Below, piece by piece: positions 21,872 through 29,963 of a stretch of 64,000 bases of DNA. A model generated the notes under the pieces. The model made no database searches. It was not told the origin of the DNA and saw nothing but the letters and a program-made list of their open reading frames with translations. The DNA comes from JAQTNA01 sp043743785 (GTDB lineage: Bacteria; Pseudomonadota; Gammaproteobacteria; Burkholderiales; Rhodocyclaceae): positions 1-64,000 of the forward strand of contig JAYTVW010000015.1 of the NCBI GenBank assembly GCA_043743785.1, given 5' to 3'. The translations under genes were made by a program, and so were the position numbers. Each line of letters opens with the position of its first letter. The first letter of the stretch is position 1.

Positions 21872-22720
21872 CTACATGAGACGCAGATACTCCCGGGTGA
21901 CCGCTTCGCCCCAGAACAGGGCCAGCACACCGGCGCCGGCCAGGTAGGGGCCGAAGGGTATGGGCACCTCACGGCCGTGGCGGCGGAACAGGATCAGGGT
22001 GATGCCTACCACGGCGCCGACGAGGGAGGAGAAGAGGATGGTCAGGGGCAGCATCTTCCAGCCCAGCCAGGCGCCAAGGGCGGCCAGCAGCTTGAAGTCG
22101 CCGTAGCCCATGCCTTCCTTGCCGGTGGCCAGTTTGAAAGCCCAGAAGATCAGCCACAGGGCCAAATAGCCCGCCATGGCGCCGATAACCGCCGTCTCCA
22201 GGGGCACGAAGGTCTGCCCCAGGTTGAACAGCAAGCCCAGCCAGACCAGGGGCAGGGTGATGCTGTCCGGCAGGTACTGGGTGTCCAGGTCGATGAAGGT
22301 CAGGGCAATGAGCGCCCACAAGAGCAGCAGGGCCCCTGCGGTTTGCCAGCTCGGCCCGAAATGCCAGGCGCAATAGCCGGAGAGGAGGCCCGTGAGGGCT
22401 TCCACCACGGGATAGCGGGCGCTGATGGGGGCCTGACAGCCGCGGCAGCGGCCCTTCAGGATCAGCCAACTGACGAGGGGAATATTCTCCAGGGCACTGA
22501 TGCCATGGCCGCAGTGGGGGCAGCGGGAGCGGGGCACGAAAAGGTTGAAGGGTGCCGCCGCCGGCAGGCTTTCCCCCCGCAGTTCCGCGCACTGGCCCTG
22601 CCAGTCCCGCTCCATCATCTTCGGCAGCCGGTGGATCACCACGTTGAGAAAGCTGCCGACCAGGAGTCCAAGGAGGGTGCAAAGGACGGCAAAAATGAGT
22701 GGGTCGGTGTAGGGGGACAT
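21872..22720 (-). CDS. pilD: Prepilin peptidase / N-methyltransferase
   Basis: Cleaves the leader of type IV prepilins and N-methylates the new N-terminus, in the inner membrane. The 282 residues contain the zinc-type C67-PH-C70 and C92-RG-C95 pairs in the N-terminal methyltransferase loop. The aspartyl protease sites are in FIDLDTQYLPD (D144) and GYGDFK (D208). About eight membrane helices are predicted. The ATG at 22720 gives the family N-terminus. It is last in the pilB-pilC-pilD run. Confidence 0.96.
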   Translation of the reverse strand: MSPYTDPLIFAVLCTLLGLLVGSFLNVVIHRLPKMMERDWQGQCAELRGESLPAAAPFNLFVPRSRCPHCGHGISALENIPLVSWLILKGRCRGCQAPISARYPVVEALTGLLSGYCAWHFGPSWQTAGALLLLWALIALTFIDLDTQYLPDSITLPLVWLGLLFNLGQTFVPLETAVIGAMAGYLALWLIFWAFKLATGKEGMGYGDFKLLAALGAWLGWKMLPLTILFSSLVGAVVGITLILFRRHGREVPIPFGPYLAGAGVLALFWGEAVTREYLRLM

Positions 22721-22739
22721 GGATTGAACGGGGATAAAT

Positions 22740-22808
22740 GGTGGAAAGTGGGTGAGGAGAGGGGGGCGGGGGGGCTTTTCACCCCTCACTCCTTACTCCT
22801 CACGCTTT
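22740..22808 (-). repeat. Heptad element between pilC and pilD (H6)
   Basis: Plus strand: GTGGAAAGTGGGTGAGGAG-type arm (22740-22765), a G-run centre, then CCCCTCA, CTCCTTA, CTCCTCA, CGCTTTT (22782-22808). In transcript sense the G/A-rich arm follows the pilC stop (22811) and the C/T-rich arm leads toward pilD. The centre lacks a clear GC hairpin. Confidence 0.75.
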
Positions 22809-22810
22809 TC

Positions 22811-24040
22811 TTAAACCACCGAGCCGAGCTTGAAAATGGGCAGGTACATGGCGACGATGAGGCCACCGATGAGGACGCCGAGGAAGACCATGATGATGGG
22901 TTCCAGCAAACTGGAAAGGGCGCCGACCGCATCGTCCACTTCCGCCTCGAAGAAGTCGGCCACCTTGCTCAGCATGGAGTCGAGCTGGCCGGATTCTTCG
23001 CCGATGGACACCATCTGGATGACCATGGACGGGAATACGCCTGTATTTTGCATGGACACCGTCAGGCTGGAGCCGGTGGACACCTCGCTGAGGATGGCTT
23101 TGGTGGCGATCTGGTAGACCCGGTTGCCGGCAGCGCCGCCGACCGAATCCAGGGCTTCCACCAGGGGAACCCCGGCGTTGAACATGGTAGACAAGGTGCG
23201 CGCCCAGCGGGCGATGGTAGCCTTCCTGAGCATGTCGCCGAAGACCGGCAATTGCAGCACGATGCGGTCCATGGCGAACTGCAGCTTTTCCGACTGTTTG
23301 AGGGCACGGGAAAAGCCGATGACGGCCGCTGTCAGGGCGCCGAAGATGAGGTACCAGTAGGCGACGAAGGCGTCCGACAGGGCGATGACGAACAGCGTGG
23401 GGGCCGGCAGGTCGGCGCCGAAACTGGAGAACACTTTTTTGAACTCGGGAACCACGAACAGCATGATCACCGCCGTGATGACGAAAGCCACCACCAGTAC
23501 GGCGATGGGGTAGAACATGGCGGACTTGATCTTGCTCTTGATGCCGAGGATTTTTTCCTTGTAGGTGGCCAGGCGCTCCAGCACGCCCTCCAGGATGCCG
23601 GCCTGTTCGCCGGCAGTGACCAGATTGCAGAACAGGGCATCGAAGTACTGGGGATGCTTGCGGAAGGCGGCGTTCAGGCTGCTGCCGGTTTCCACATCAG
23701 AGCGGATATCGGACAGCAGCTTGGTCAGGGACGGGTTGCTGGCGCCTTTGCCGACGATGTCGAAGGACTGCAACAGGGGTACGCCGGATTTCAGCATGGT
23801 GGACAGTTGTCGGGTGAACAGGGCGATGTCCTTCTCTGTCACCTTGCGCATGCCGCCAAAAGACTGCTTCTTCATTTTCGTGACGGTGATGCCCTGGCGC
23901 CGCAGGGTGGTCTGCACCAGGCTTTCGCCGCCCGCGCGCATCTCGCCGCGCAGTACTTTTCCTCCCTTGTCCTTGCCTTCCCAGATGAACAGGTATTCCT
24001 TGGCGCTGGGGCGGCGGGAGGGGCGGGAGGGTGTGGCCAT
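22811..24040 (-). CDS. pilC: Type IV pilus inner-membrane platform protein
   Basis: 409 residues with the T2SF/GspF fold twice (about 75-200 and 275-400), each followed by membrane helices; the last lies near residues 378-400. LSTMLKSGVPLLQSFDI and LSTMFNAGVPLVEALD are the matching repeat motifs. It links the PilB motor to pilus assembly. It is downstream of pilB and upstream of pilD, with heptad elements in both gaps. Confidence 0.96.
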   Translation of the reverse strand: MATPSRPSRRPSAKEYLFIWEGKDKGGKVLRGEMRAGGESLVQTTLRRQGITVTKMKKQSFGGMRKVTEKDIALFTRQLSTMLKSGVPLLQSFDIVGKGASNPSLTKLLSDIRSDVETGSSLNAAFRKHPQYFDALFCNLVTAGEQAGILEGVLERLATYKEKILGIKSKIKSAMFYPIAVLVVAFVITAVIMLFVVPEFKKVFSSFGADLPAPTLFVIALSDAFVAYWYLIFGALTAAVIGFSRALKQSEKLQFAMDRIVLQLPVFGDMLRKATIARWARTLSTMFNAGVPLVEALDSVGGAAGNRVYQIATKAILSEVSTGSSLTVSMQNTGVFPSMVIQMVSIGEESGQLDSMLSKVADFFEAEVDDAVGALSSLLEPIIMVFLGVLIGGLIVAMYLPIFKLGSVV

Positions 24041-24073
24041 CAGAGGTTCTCCGGCAGCATGGCTGCCTTGTTG

Positions 24074-24166
24074 GAGTCGAGAGTCAAGAGTCGAGAGCCG
24101 AGAGCCTTGTCAGCGCGCGGCAGGCGCGGTGATTTCACTTTCCACTTTCCACTTTCCGCTCTCGAC
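24074..24166 (-). repeat. Heptad element between pilB and pilC (H7)
   Basis: Plus strand: GAGTCGA, GAGTCAA, GAGTCGA, GAGCCGA (24074-24101), hairpin CGCGC-GGCAG-GCGCG (24114-24128), then CACTTTC three times and CGCTCTC (24134-24161), ending at the pilB stop. The outermost GTCGAGAG portions of the arms are complementary, but the inner heptads differ between arms. Confidence 0.85.
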
Positions 24167-25888
24167 CTAGTCATTGGTGTTGGCCAGCACTTCTTCCAGT
24201 GAAGTCAGCCCCTGTTTGACCTTGAGGAGGCCGGAGCGGCGCAGATCCCGCACCCCATCCCGTCGCGCCTGGTCTTCGATATCCATGGCGTTGCCGTGGG
24301 TCATGATAATACGAGCGATTTCTTCGGAGATGGGCATGACCTGGTAAATGCCGACCCGGCCTTTGTAGCCCGAGCCCTTGCAGCGATCACAGCCCTGGGG
24401 GCCGAAGGGCTGCCAACTGCCGTCCAGTTGTTCCTCTGTGAAGCCGGCCTCCAGCAGGGCATCCTCCGGGATGCTCACGGGTTTCTTGCAGGTGCACAGG
24501 CGCCGCGCCAGGCGCTGGGCGGTGATGAGGATGACGCTGGAGGCGATGTTGAAGGGGGCCACGCCCATGTTGGCCAGGCGCGTGAGGGTGCCGGGGGCAT
24601 CATTGGTGTGCAGCGTGGACAGCACCAGGTGGCCGGTCTGGGCGGCCTTCACTGAAATTTCGGCGGTTTCCAGATCGCGGACTTCACCCACCATGATGAT
24701 GTCCGGATCCTGGCGCAGGAAGGATTTCAAGGCTGCGGCGAAATTGAGGCCGGCCTTGTCGTTGATGTTGACCTGGTTGATGCCCGCCAGGTTGATTTCC
24801 ACCGGGTCTTCCGCCGTGGAAATATTGATGCCCGGCTTGTTGAGCATGGACAGGCAGGTGTACAGGGAGACGGTTTTGCCGCTGCCCGTGGGGCCGGTCA
24901 CCAGCACCATGCCGTAGGGGCGGCCGATGGCCTTGAGCAGGGCTTCCTTCTGGTCCGCTTCGTAGCCCAGGGCGTCGATGTTGAGCAGGGCCGGGGAGGA
25001 GTCCAGGATACGCATGACGATCTTTTCGCCATACAGGGTCGGCAGGGTGCTGACGCGGAAATCGATGGAGCGGCTCTTGGACAGCACCAGCTTCATGCGG
25101 CCATCTTGGGGTACGCGCTTCTCGGAAATGTCCAGGCGCGAGATGACCTTGATGCGGGAAGCGATCTTTTCTTTCAGCACCAGAGGCGGCTGGGCGATCT
25201 CCCGCAGGATGCCGTCGGTGCGGAAGCGGATGCGGTAGAACTTTTCGTAGGGCTCGAAGTGGATGTCGGAGGCGCCTTCGTTGATGGCGTCCAGCAGCAT
25301 TTTCTGGATGAAGCGCACCACCGGCGCGTCGTCCACCTCGGTGGCCCCGGCGTCAGACGAACTGCTTTCCGTAGGGTCGGCGATCTCGGTGCTGAGATCC
25401 ACCTCAATGTCGTCGCCGGTGAGTTCCTTCAGCGTGGTTTCGGTGGTTTCCGACAGCCGGGTCACCAGGAACACCAGTTTGTCCACTTCCACCACCACCG
25501 GGTCCACCGCGACGCCGGTCTGGAAGCGGATCTCGTCCAGAGCCCGCAGGGCCGTCGGGTCCGCCACTGCCACCGTCAGGCGGTTGCCGCGCTTGCCCAG
25601 CGCCATGACCATGTGGGTCTTCATCAACTTCTTGTCGATGGCGTTCGAAGGAACGAAGGCTTCGTCGAAGGCGTCCAGGTCAAACAGGGGCAGGCCGAAG
25701 GTTTCGGCGGCGAAGGTGGCGACTTCGCGGGAGCTCATGCGCCGGCTGTTGACGAGTTGGGCGACAAAGCCACTGCCGTTGCTGCCGCCCTGATTGGCCA
25801 GGGTGACGGCATCGGCTTCGCTTAGGCGGCCCTGTTGTATCAGGGCGCGAGCGAGACCGCTCAGCGCGGCTTGCGCGGTTGCTGCCAT
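24167..25888 (-). CDS. pilB: Type IV pilus assembly ATPase
   Basis: Extension motor of type IV pili, 573 residues. An N-terminal MshEN-type domain precedes the secretion ATPase core: Walker A GPTGSGKT (332-339), the Asp box, Walker B-like DPDIIMVGEVRD and the His box LSTLHTND. A tetracysteine zinc site lies in LCTCKKP and CDRCKGSG. Length and motif order match PilB rather than the retraction ATPase PilT. The gap to the next gene upstream (25889-26136) holds only its probable promoter region. Confidence 0.97.
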   Translation of the reverse strand: MAATAQAALSGLARALIQQGRLSEADAVTLANQGGSNGSGFVAQLVNSRRMSSREVATFAAETFGLPLFDLDAFDEAFVPSNAIDKKLMKTHMVMALGKRGNRLTVAVADPTALRALDEIRFQTGVAVDPVVVEVDKLVFLVTRLSETTETTLKELTGDDIEVDLSTEIADPTESSSSDAGATEVDDAPVVRFIQKMLLDAINEGASDIHFEPYEKFYRIRFRTDGILREIAQPPLVLKEKIASRIKVISRLDISEKRVPQDGRMKLVLSKSRSIDFRVSTLPTLYGEKIVMRILDSSPALLNIDALGYEADQKEALLKAIGRPYGMVLVTGPTGSGKTVSLYTCLSMLNKPGINISTAEDPVEINLAGINQVNINDKAGLNFAAALKSFLRQDPDIIMVGEVRDLETAEISVKAAQTGHLVLSTLHTNDAPGTLTRLANMGVAPFNIASSVILITAQRLARRLCTCKKPVSIPEDALLEAGFTEEQLDGSWQPFGPQGCDRCKGSGYKGRVGIYQVMPISEEIARIIMTHGNAMDIEDQARRDGVRDLRRSGLLKVKQGLTSLEEVLANTND

Positions 25889-26136
25889 GCCTGTACGTGG
25901 GTAGTGGACATCGTATTCGTCGGAGCGTGGGCCGGGAGTGACTCGGGATTATAGCGACTTCCCGGATGATATCGAAATCCGCTGAGCCAGCGGTAAGTGA
26001 GAGGCTTGGCGCCCCGGGAAACGCGAGGAGAAACAGAGAACAGGGCACTATTTTCTCTGGATGCTGTTGCGTTAAGCTGAATGCCCCGGCATTTTTGCAA
26101 AACTTTGCATTTGCCGTGTCTATTTTGGGGGGCGCG

Positions 26137-27408
26137 TCAGGTCTTCGGGCGGAACAACTTGACGGTTTTGACCATGCGGTCCTGGGTGTGCATCACTTCC
26201 ATGGGCACCTGGGCGATCTTGACGCTGACGCCGGCTTCCGGAATGTCCTGGAAATGCTCGAGGATGAGGCCGTTCAGGGTCTTGGGGCCTTCCAGGGGCA
26301 GGTCCAGCCCCAGCTTGCGATTGAGTTCCCGCAGGCTGCGACTGCCATCCACCAGCACGGACGGGCGTTGATCCGTGTTCCACACCAGGGGCTGGGCGCC
26401 GGAGGGCATGCTGGTGGTGAATTTGCCGATGATCTCCTCCACCATGTCCTCCAGGGTCACCAGGCCAACGATTTCGCCGTACTCGTCCACCACCAGGGCG
26501 ACGCGCTGCTGGTTTTCCTGGAAGTACTGCAATTGGGCAAGCACCGGTGTGGAGGCCGGGATGAAATAAGGCTCCACCAGCAGTTCCCGCAGGCGTTCCT
26601 TGTCCAGTTCACCGGAGATCATGGAACCCATGAGGCGTCGCTGATGCAGGATGCCCAGAACCTTGTCCAGTTCGCCATCGAAGACCGGCAGGCGGGTGTG
26701 GTAGCTGGTGGCCAGTTGCTCGCGGATTTCCTCCAGGGGCAGCTGGATGTCCAGGCTTTCCAGAACGCCCCGGGGTGTCATGACGTCCTCGACGGTGATG
26801 TCTTCCAGCTCGAACAGGTTCAAAAGGATGCTGCGGTGCTTCTGGGGCACGAAATGGCCGGCTTCCAGCACCAGGATGCGCAATTCCTCCGGCGACATGG
26901 ACTGGTGGTGCCCTCCCGTCGGCTTGAGGCGCAGAAGATGCAGCAGGGCGCCGACGAACAGGTTGACGAACCAGATGATGGGATAGATGGCCTTCTGGAT
27001 GGGGGTGAGCAAATGCCCCAGGATGGGCGCCAGACGGTCCGCATTGTCGGCACCGATGACCTTGGGGGTGATTTCGGCGAAAACCAGCATGGCAAAAGTC
27101 ACCAGCAGGGTGCTGGCACCCAAGACCCATTCCTCGTTGCCGAGCAGGCGGATGCAGATCACGCCGGCCACGGTGGCGGCGCCCGCGTTGAACAGGGTAT
27201 TGCCCAAGAGGATCATGCCCAGCAGCTTGTCCGTATGGGCCAGCAGGTCCAATGCCCGTTTGGCCCCCTTGTTTCCCTGTTCCGCGGCATGCTTCAGGCG
27301 ATAGCGGTTGGCGGCCATCATGACCGTTTCCGAACCGGAGAAAAAACCCGAGAACAGCAGCAGGAAAATCAGCGCCACGAAGAGGGCTGATAAGGGAAGA
27401 CCGTCCAT
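26137..27408 (-). CDS. CNNM/CorC-type (DUF21-CBS) membrane protein
   Basis: 423 residues. The N-terminal DUF21 domain (about 1-180) has three or four helices and the family start FFSGSETVMMAANRYRL. A CBS pair (about 200-330; VMTPRGVLESLD, VDEYGEIVGLVTLEDMVEEIIG) and a C-terminal CorC/HlyC domain (LNGLILEHFQDIPEAG) follow. Members export magnesium or cobalt or affect their tolerance. The ATG has no Shine-Dalgarno sequence, since the C/T-rich arm of a heptad element ends next to it. It lies downstream of the YpjD-like gene on the same strand. Confidence 0.92.
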   Translation of the reverse strand: MDGLPLSALFVALIFLLLFSGFFSGSETVMMAANRYRLKHAAEQGNKGAKRALDLLAHTDKLLGMILLGNTLFNAGAATVAGVICIRLLGNEEWVLGASTLLVTFAMLVFAEITPKVIGADNADRLAPILGHLLTPIQKAIYPIIWFVNLFVGALLHLLRLKPTGGHHQSMSPEELRILVLEAGHFVPQKHRSILLNLFELEDITVEDVMTPRGVLESLDIQLPLEEIREQLATSYHTRLPVFDGELDKVLGILHQRRLMGSMISGELDKERLRELLVEPYFIPASTPVLAQLQYFQENQQRVALVVDEYGEIVGLVTLEDMVEEIIGKFTTSMPSGAQPLVWNTDQRPSVLVDGSRSLRELNRKLGLDLPLEGPKTLNGLILEHFQDIPEAGVSVKIAQVPMEVMHTQDRMVKTVKLFRPKT

Positions 27409-27411
27409 TGA

Positions 27412-27510
27412 TGAGGTAAGCGGTAAGCGGTTAGGGGTGAGCGGTTAGGGGTTAGGGGTGGTGCGGCGCTCACTGCTCACCGCTTGCCGCTTACCTGTTC
27501 CTAGCCCCTG
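27412..27510 (-). repeat. Heptad element between ypjD-like gene and CNNM gene (H8)
   Basis: Plus strand: GGTAAGC twice, GGTTAGG, GGTGAGC, GGTTAGG twice (27414-27455), a short centre, then CTCACTG, CTCACCG, CTTGCCG, CTTACCT (27469-27496), up to the ypjD stop. The outer 20 bases of the arms are nearly perfectly complementary and span stop codon to start codon. Confidence 0.88.
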
Positions 27511-28334
27511 CCCAGGATGACTTCCACCACGAAGCGGCTGCCGACGTAGGCCAGGAGCAGGGTGACGAAGCCGGACAGGGTCAGGCGCAGGGCTTTTTTG
27601 CCGCGCCAGCCCCAGATGTGGCGGCCGATCAGCAGCACGGCGAAGATGAGCCAGGACAGGAATGCGAAAATCGTCTTGTGGGAGAACTCCAGCGGCTTGC
27701 CGAATAGGGCCTCGGAAAAGAAGATGCCGGAACCCAGGGTAGCGGTGAGCAGCAGGAAGGCGATAAGGATGAGGCGGAACAGCAGGGACTCCATGGTCAA
27801 CAGCGGCGGCAGGGCGGCCAGGGCCCGGGACAGGCGTCCCTGATGCAGACGTTTCTCCGCTGCGGCCATGAGCAGGGCGTGCAGTGCCGCCAGGGTGAAC
27901 AGGCTGTAGGCCAGCATGGCGGCGATGAAATGGGCACGGAAGGCCGCTGAAGAAGCGTTCACCGCCAGCACGGGCGCGGGGAAGATCAGGGGCAGCAGGG
28001 CGCACAAGGCACCCAGGGGCAGGCCCAGGGCTTGCAGGCCTTCGAGCCGGGCGTACAGGCTCTCGATCCAATACACCGCCAAGGCCAGCCAGACCATCAT
28101 GGACAGGGCCGTGGAAAAACCGAAGTGCATGCGGCCGTCGGAGAACAGGTCGCTTTGCAGGGCGGCCCCCTGCATCAGCAGGGCCGCCAGCAGGGCAATG
28201 CGTTCCAGTTTGCTGGCGGGGGCACGGGGCGTGGCGGAGAGCGGGGCGGCGACCCGGCCGCGCACGCGCCAGAAATGGAGCGCCAGGAAGGTGTAGGCGG
28301 CAGCGGGGAGCAGATGCAGTAGAATCGCAAACAT
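27501..28334 (-). CDS. YpjD/CcsA-like cytochrome c assembly family protein
   Basis: 277 residues with eight predicted membrane helices, of the CcsA/YpjD type. Landmarks are FGFSTALSMMVWLA, FRAHFIAAMLAYSLFTLA with a conserved His, FSHKTIFAFLSWLIFAVLLIGRHIWGWRGKKA and the TLSGFVTLLLAYVGSRFVVE ending. The family resembles haem-handling proteins of cytochrome c maturation system II; YpjD itself is not well characterised. It is divergent from ffh, the usual neighbour of ypjD in proteobacteria. Confidence 0.88.
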   Translation of the reverse strand: MFAILLHLLPAAAYTFLALHFWRVRGRVAAPLSATPRAPASKLERIALLAALLMQGAALQSDLFSDGRMHFGFSTALSMMVWLALAVYWIESLYARLEGLQALGLPLGALCALLPLIFPAPVLAVNASSAAFRAHFIAAMLAYSLFTLAALHALLMAAAEKRLHQGRLSRALAALPPLLTMESLLFRLILIAFLLLTATLGSGIFFSEALFGKPLEFSHKTIFAFLSWLIFAVLLIGRHIWGWRGKKALRLTLSGFVTLLLAYVGSRFVVEVILGRG

Positions 28335-28408
28335 TGCGCAAGTCTAACCTATCAGGCTCGCCTTCGGCCCCTTTAGCCTCTCAGCCCTCTCTTCCGACAC
28401 CAAATATC

Positions 28409-29764
28409 ATGCTGGACAATCTGACCCAACGCCTCGCCAAGGTCGTCAAGACCATGCGCGGCCACGCCCGCCTCACCGAGGACAACATTACCGACGCCCT
28501 GCGCGAGGTGCGCATGGCCCTGCTGGAGGCCGACGTGGCCTTGCCGGTGGTGAAGGATCTCATCAGTCGCATCAAGGTGAAAGCCCTCGGCCAGGAAGTG
28601 GTCGGTAGCCTGACGCCGGGTCAGGCTCTGGTGGGCGTGGTGCACCGGGAACTCACGGATCTCATGGGCGGCACCCATACGGGCCTGAATTTCAATACCC
28701 AGCCCCCGGCGGTGATCCTCATGGCCGGCCTGCAGGGCGCCGGCAAGACCACCACCACGGCGAAGATCGGCAAGTACCTCAAGGAACGCTACAAGAAGAA
28801 GGTGCTTACCGCCAGCTGCGACGTGTATCGCCCGGCGGCCATCGAGCAATTGCGCCTGGTGTCAGAACAGGCCGGCGTGGATTTCTTCCCGTCCCAGGTC
28901 GGGCAAAAACCGGTGGATATCGCTCTGGCGGCCCTGGACTACGCCAGGAAGCATTATTACGACGTGGTGTTTGTGGACTCCGCCGGTCGCCTGGCGATCG
29001 ATGAAGCCATGATGCAGGAGATCAAGGACCTGCATAAGGCCCTGGATCCCATAGAAACCCTGTTCGTGGTGGATGCCATGCAGGGCCAGGATGCGGTGAA
29101 TACCGCCAAGGCCTTCAACGAGGCCCTGCCCCTCACCGGCATCGTGCTCACCAAGCTCGACGGTGACTCCCGTGGCGGCGCGGCCCTCTCCGTGCGCCAT
29201 GTCACCGGCAAGCCGCTGAAATTCGCCGGTGTCGGCGAAAAACTCACGGGCCTGGAGGAATTCCACCCCGAGCGCATGGCCTCGCGCATTCTCGGCATGG
29301 GCGACATCCTTGGTCTGGTGGAGGAAGCCCACCGGAATGTGGATCAGCAGAAGGCCCAGGATTTCGCCAAGAAGCTGAAGTCAGGCAAAAGCTTCGACTT
29401 CAACGATTTCAAGGACCAGATCACCCAGATGAGGAACATGGGGGGACTCTCCGCCCTTATGGATAAGCTGCCGGCCCAGTTCGCCGAAGCGGCCCAGCAG
29501 GCCTCCGGCCAGGTGGAGGAAAAATCCATCCGTCGCATCGAAGGCATCATCAATTCCATGACGGCCCTGGAGCGCGTCAAGCCCGAACTCATCAAGGCCA
29601 GCCGCAAGCGCCGCATCGCCACCGGCTCCGGTGTGACGGTGCAGGAAGTGAACCGCCTGATCAACCAGTTCGAGCAGACCCAGAAGGTCATGAAGCAGTT
29701 CTCCAAGGGCGGCATGGGCAAGATGATGCGCGCCATGAAGGGCATGATGCCGGGGATGCGCTGA
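28409..29764 (+). CDS. ffh: Signal recognition particle GTPase Ffh
   Basis: Targets nascent membrane proteins to the translocon with 4.5S RNA and FtsY. 451 residues: N domain (1-90), G domain with P-loop GLQGAGKT (107-114), DVYRPAA, DSAGRL, TKLDGDSRGG, and a methionine-rich M domain (about 300-451, ending MMRAMKGMMPGM) that binds signal peptides and RNA. The ATG at 28409 gives the standard MLDNLTQRL start; it lacks a good Shine-Dalgarno sequence. It is followed by a heptad element and secA. Confidence 0.98.
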   Translation: MLDNLTQRLAKVVKTMRGHARLTEDNITDALREVRMALLEADVALPVVKDLISRIKVKALGQEVVGSLTPGQALVGVVHRELTDLMGGTHTGLNFNTQPPAVILMAGLQGAGKTTTTAKIGKYLKERYKKKVLTASCDVYRPAAIEQLRLVSEQAGVDFFPSQVGQKPVDIALAALDYARKHYYDVVFVDSAGRLAIDEAMMQEIKDLHKALDPIETLFVVDAMQGQDAVNTAKAFNEALPLTGIVLTKLDGDSRGGAALSVRHVTGKPLKFAGVGEKLTGLEEFHPERMASRILGMGDILGLVEEAHRNVDQQKAQDFAKKLKSGKSFDFNDFKDQITQMRNMGGLSALMDKLPAQFAEAAQQASGQVEEKSIRRIEGIINSMTALERVKPELIKASRKRRIATGSGVTVQEVNRLINQFEQTQKVMKQFSKGGMGKMMRAMKGMMPGMR

Positions 29765-29767
29765 GGC

Positions 29768-29872
29768 GGGATTCAGGATCTAGGATTTGGGATCTAGGGA
29801 AAGGATGCGCGGCCTGCGGCCGCAGTGATGTTCCCCTAAATCCTGGATCCTAAATCCCAGATCCTGCTTCTG
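29768..29872 (+). repeat. Heptad element between ffh and secA (H9)
   Basis: GGATTCA, GGATCTA, GGATTTG, GGATCTA (29770-29797) start six bases after the ffh stop. Hairpin GCGGCC-TGC-GGCCGC (29809-29823) follows, then CCTAAAT, CCTGGAT, CCTAAAT, CCCAGAT, CCTG (29835-29866). This is the clearest example of period 7 and arm complementarity. Confidence 0.9.
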
Positions 29873-29963
29873 AAACGTCTCGTAACCGTTTGGTAAATCC
29901 GGGCGTGTTAGAATCCGCCGTTTTGCGGCTGTCTGCCGCGCCAGACCTTTTTCGGGTACACCC

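Noticed and set aside
24074..24166. Possible CRISPR-like array in the pilB-pilC gap
   Set aside because: The unit is 7 bases with no spacers and there are no cas genes; it belongs to the heptad element family.
21977..24202. 741-codon plus-strand frame opposite pilD and pilC
   Set aside because: Composition is His/Gln/Gly-rich as expected for a shadow of GC-rich coding sequence; the minus-strand pil genes have clear motifs. The same applies to shadows at 3515-5107, 32561-34576, 36835-39054 and 52496-54127.
29880..29930. Full sigma-70 promoter before secA
   Set aside because: A TAGAAT stretch fits a -10 box, but no -35 hexamer lies at proper spacing, so it is only mentioned under secA.
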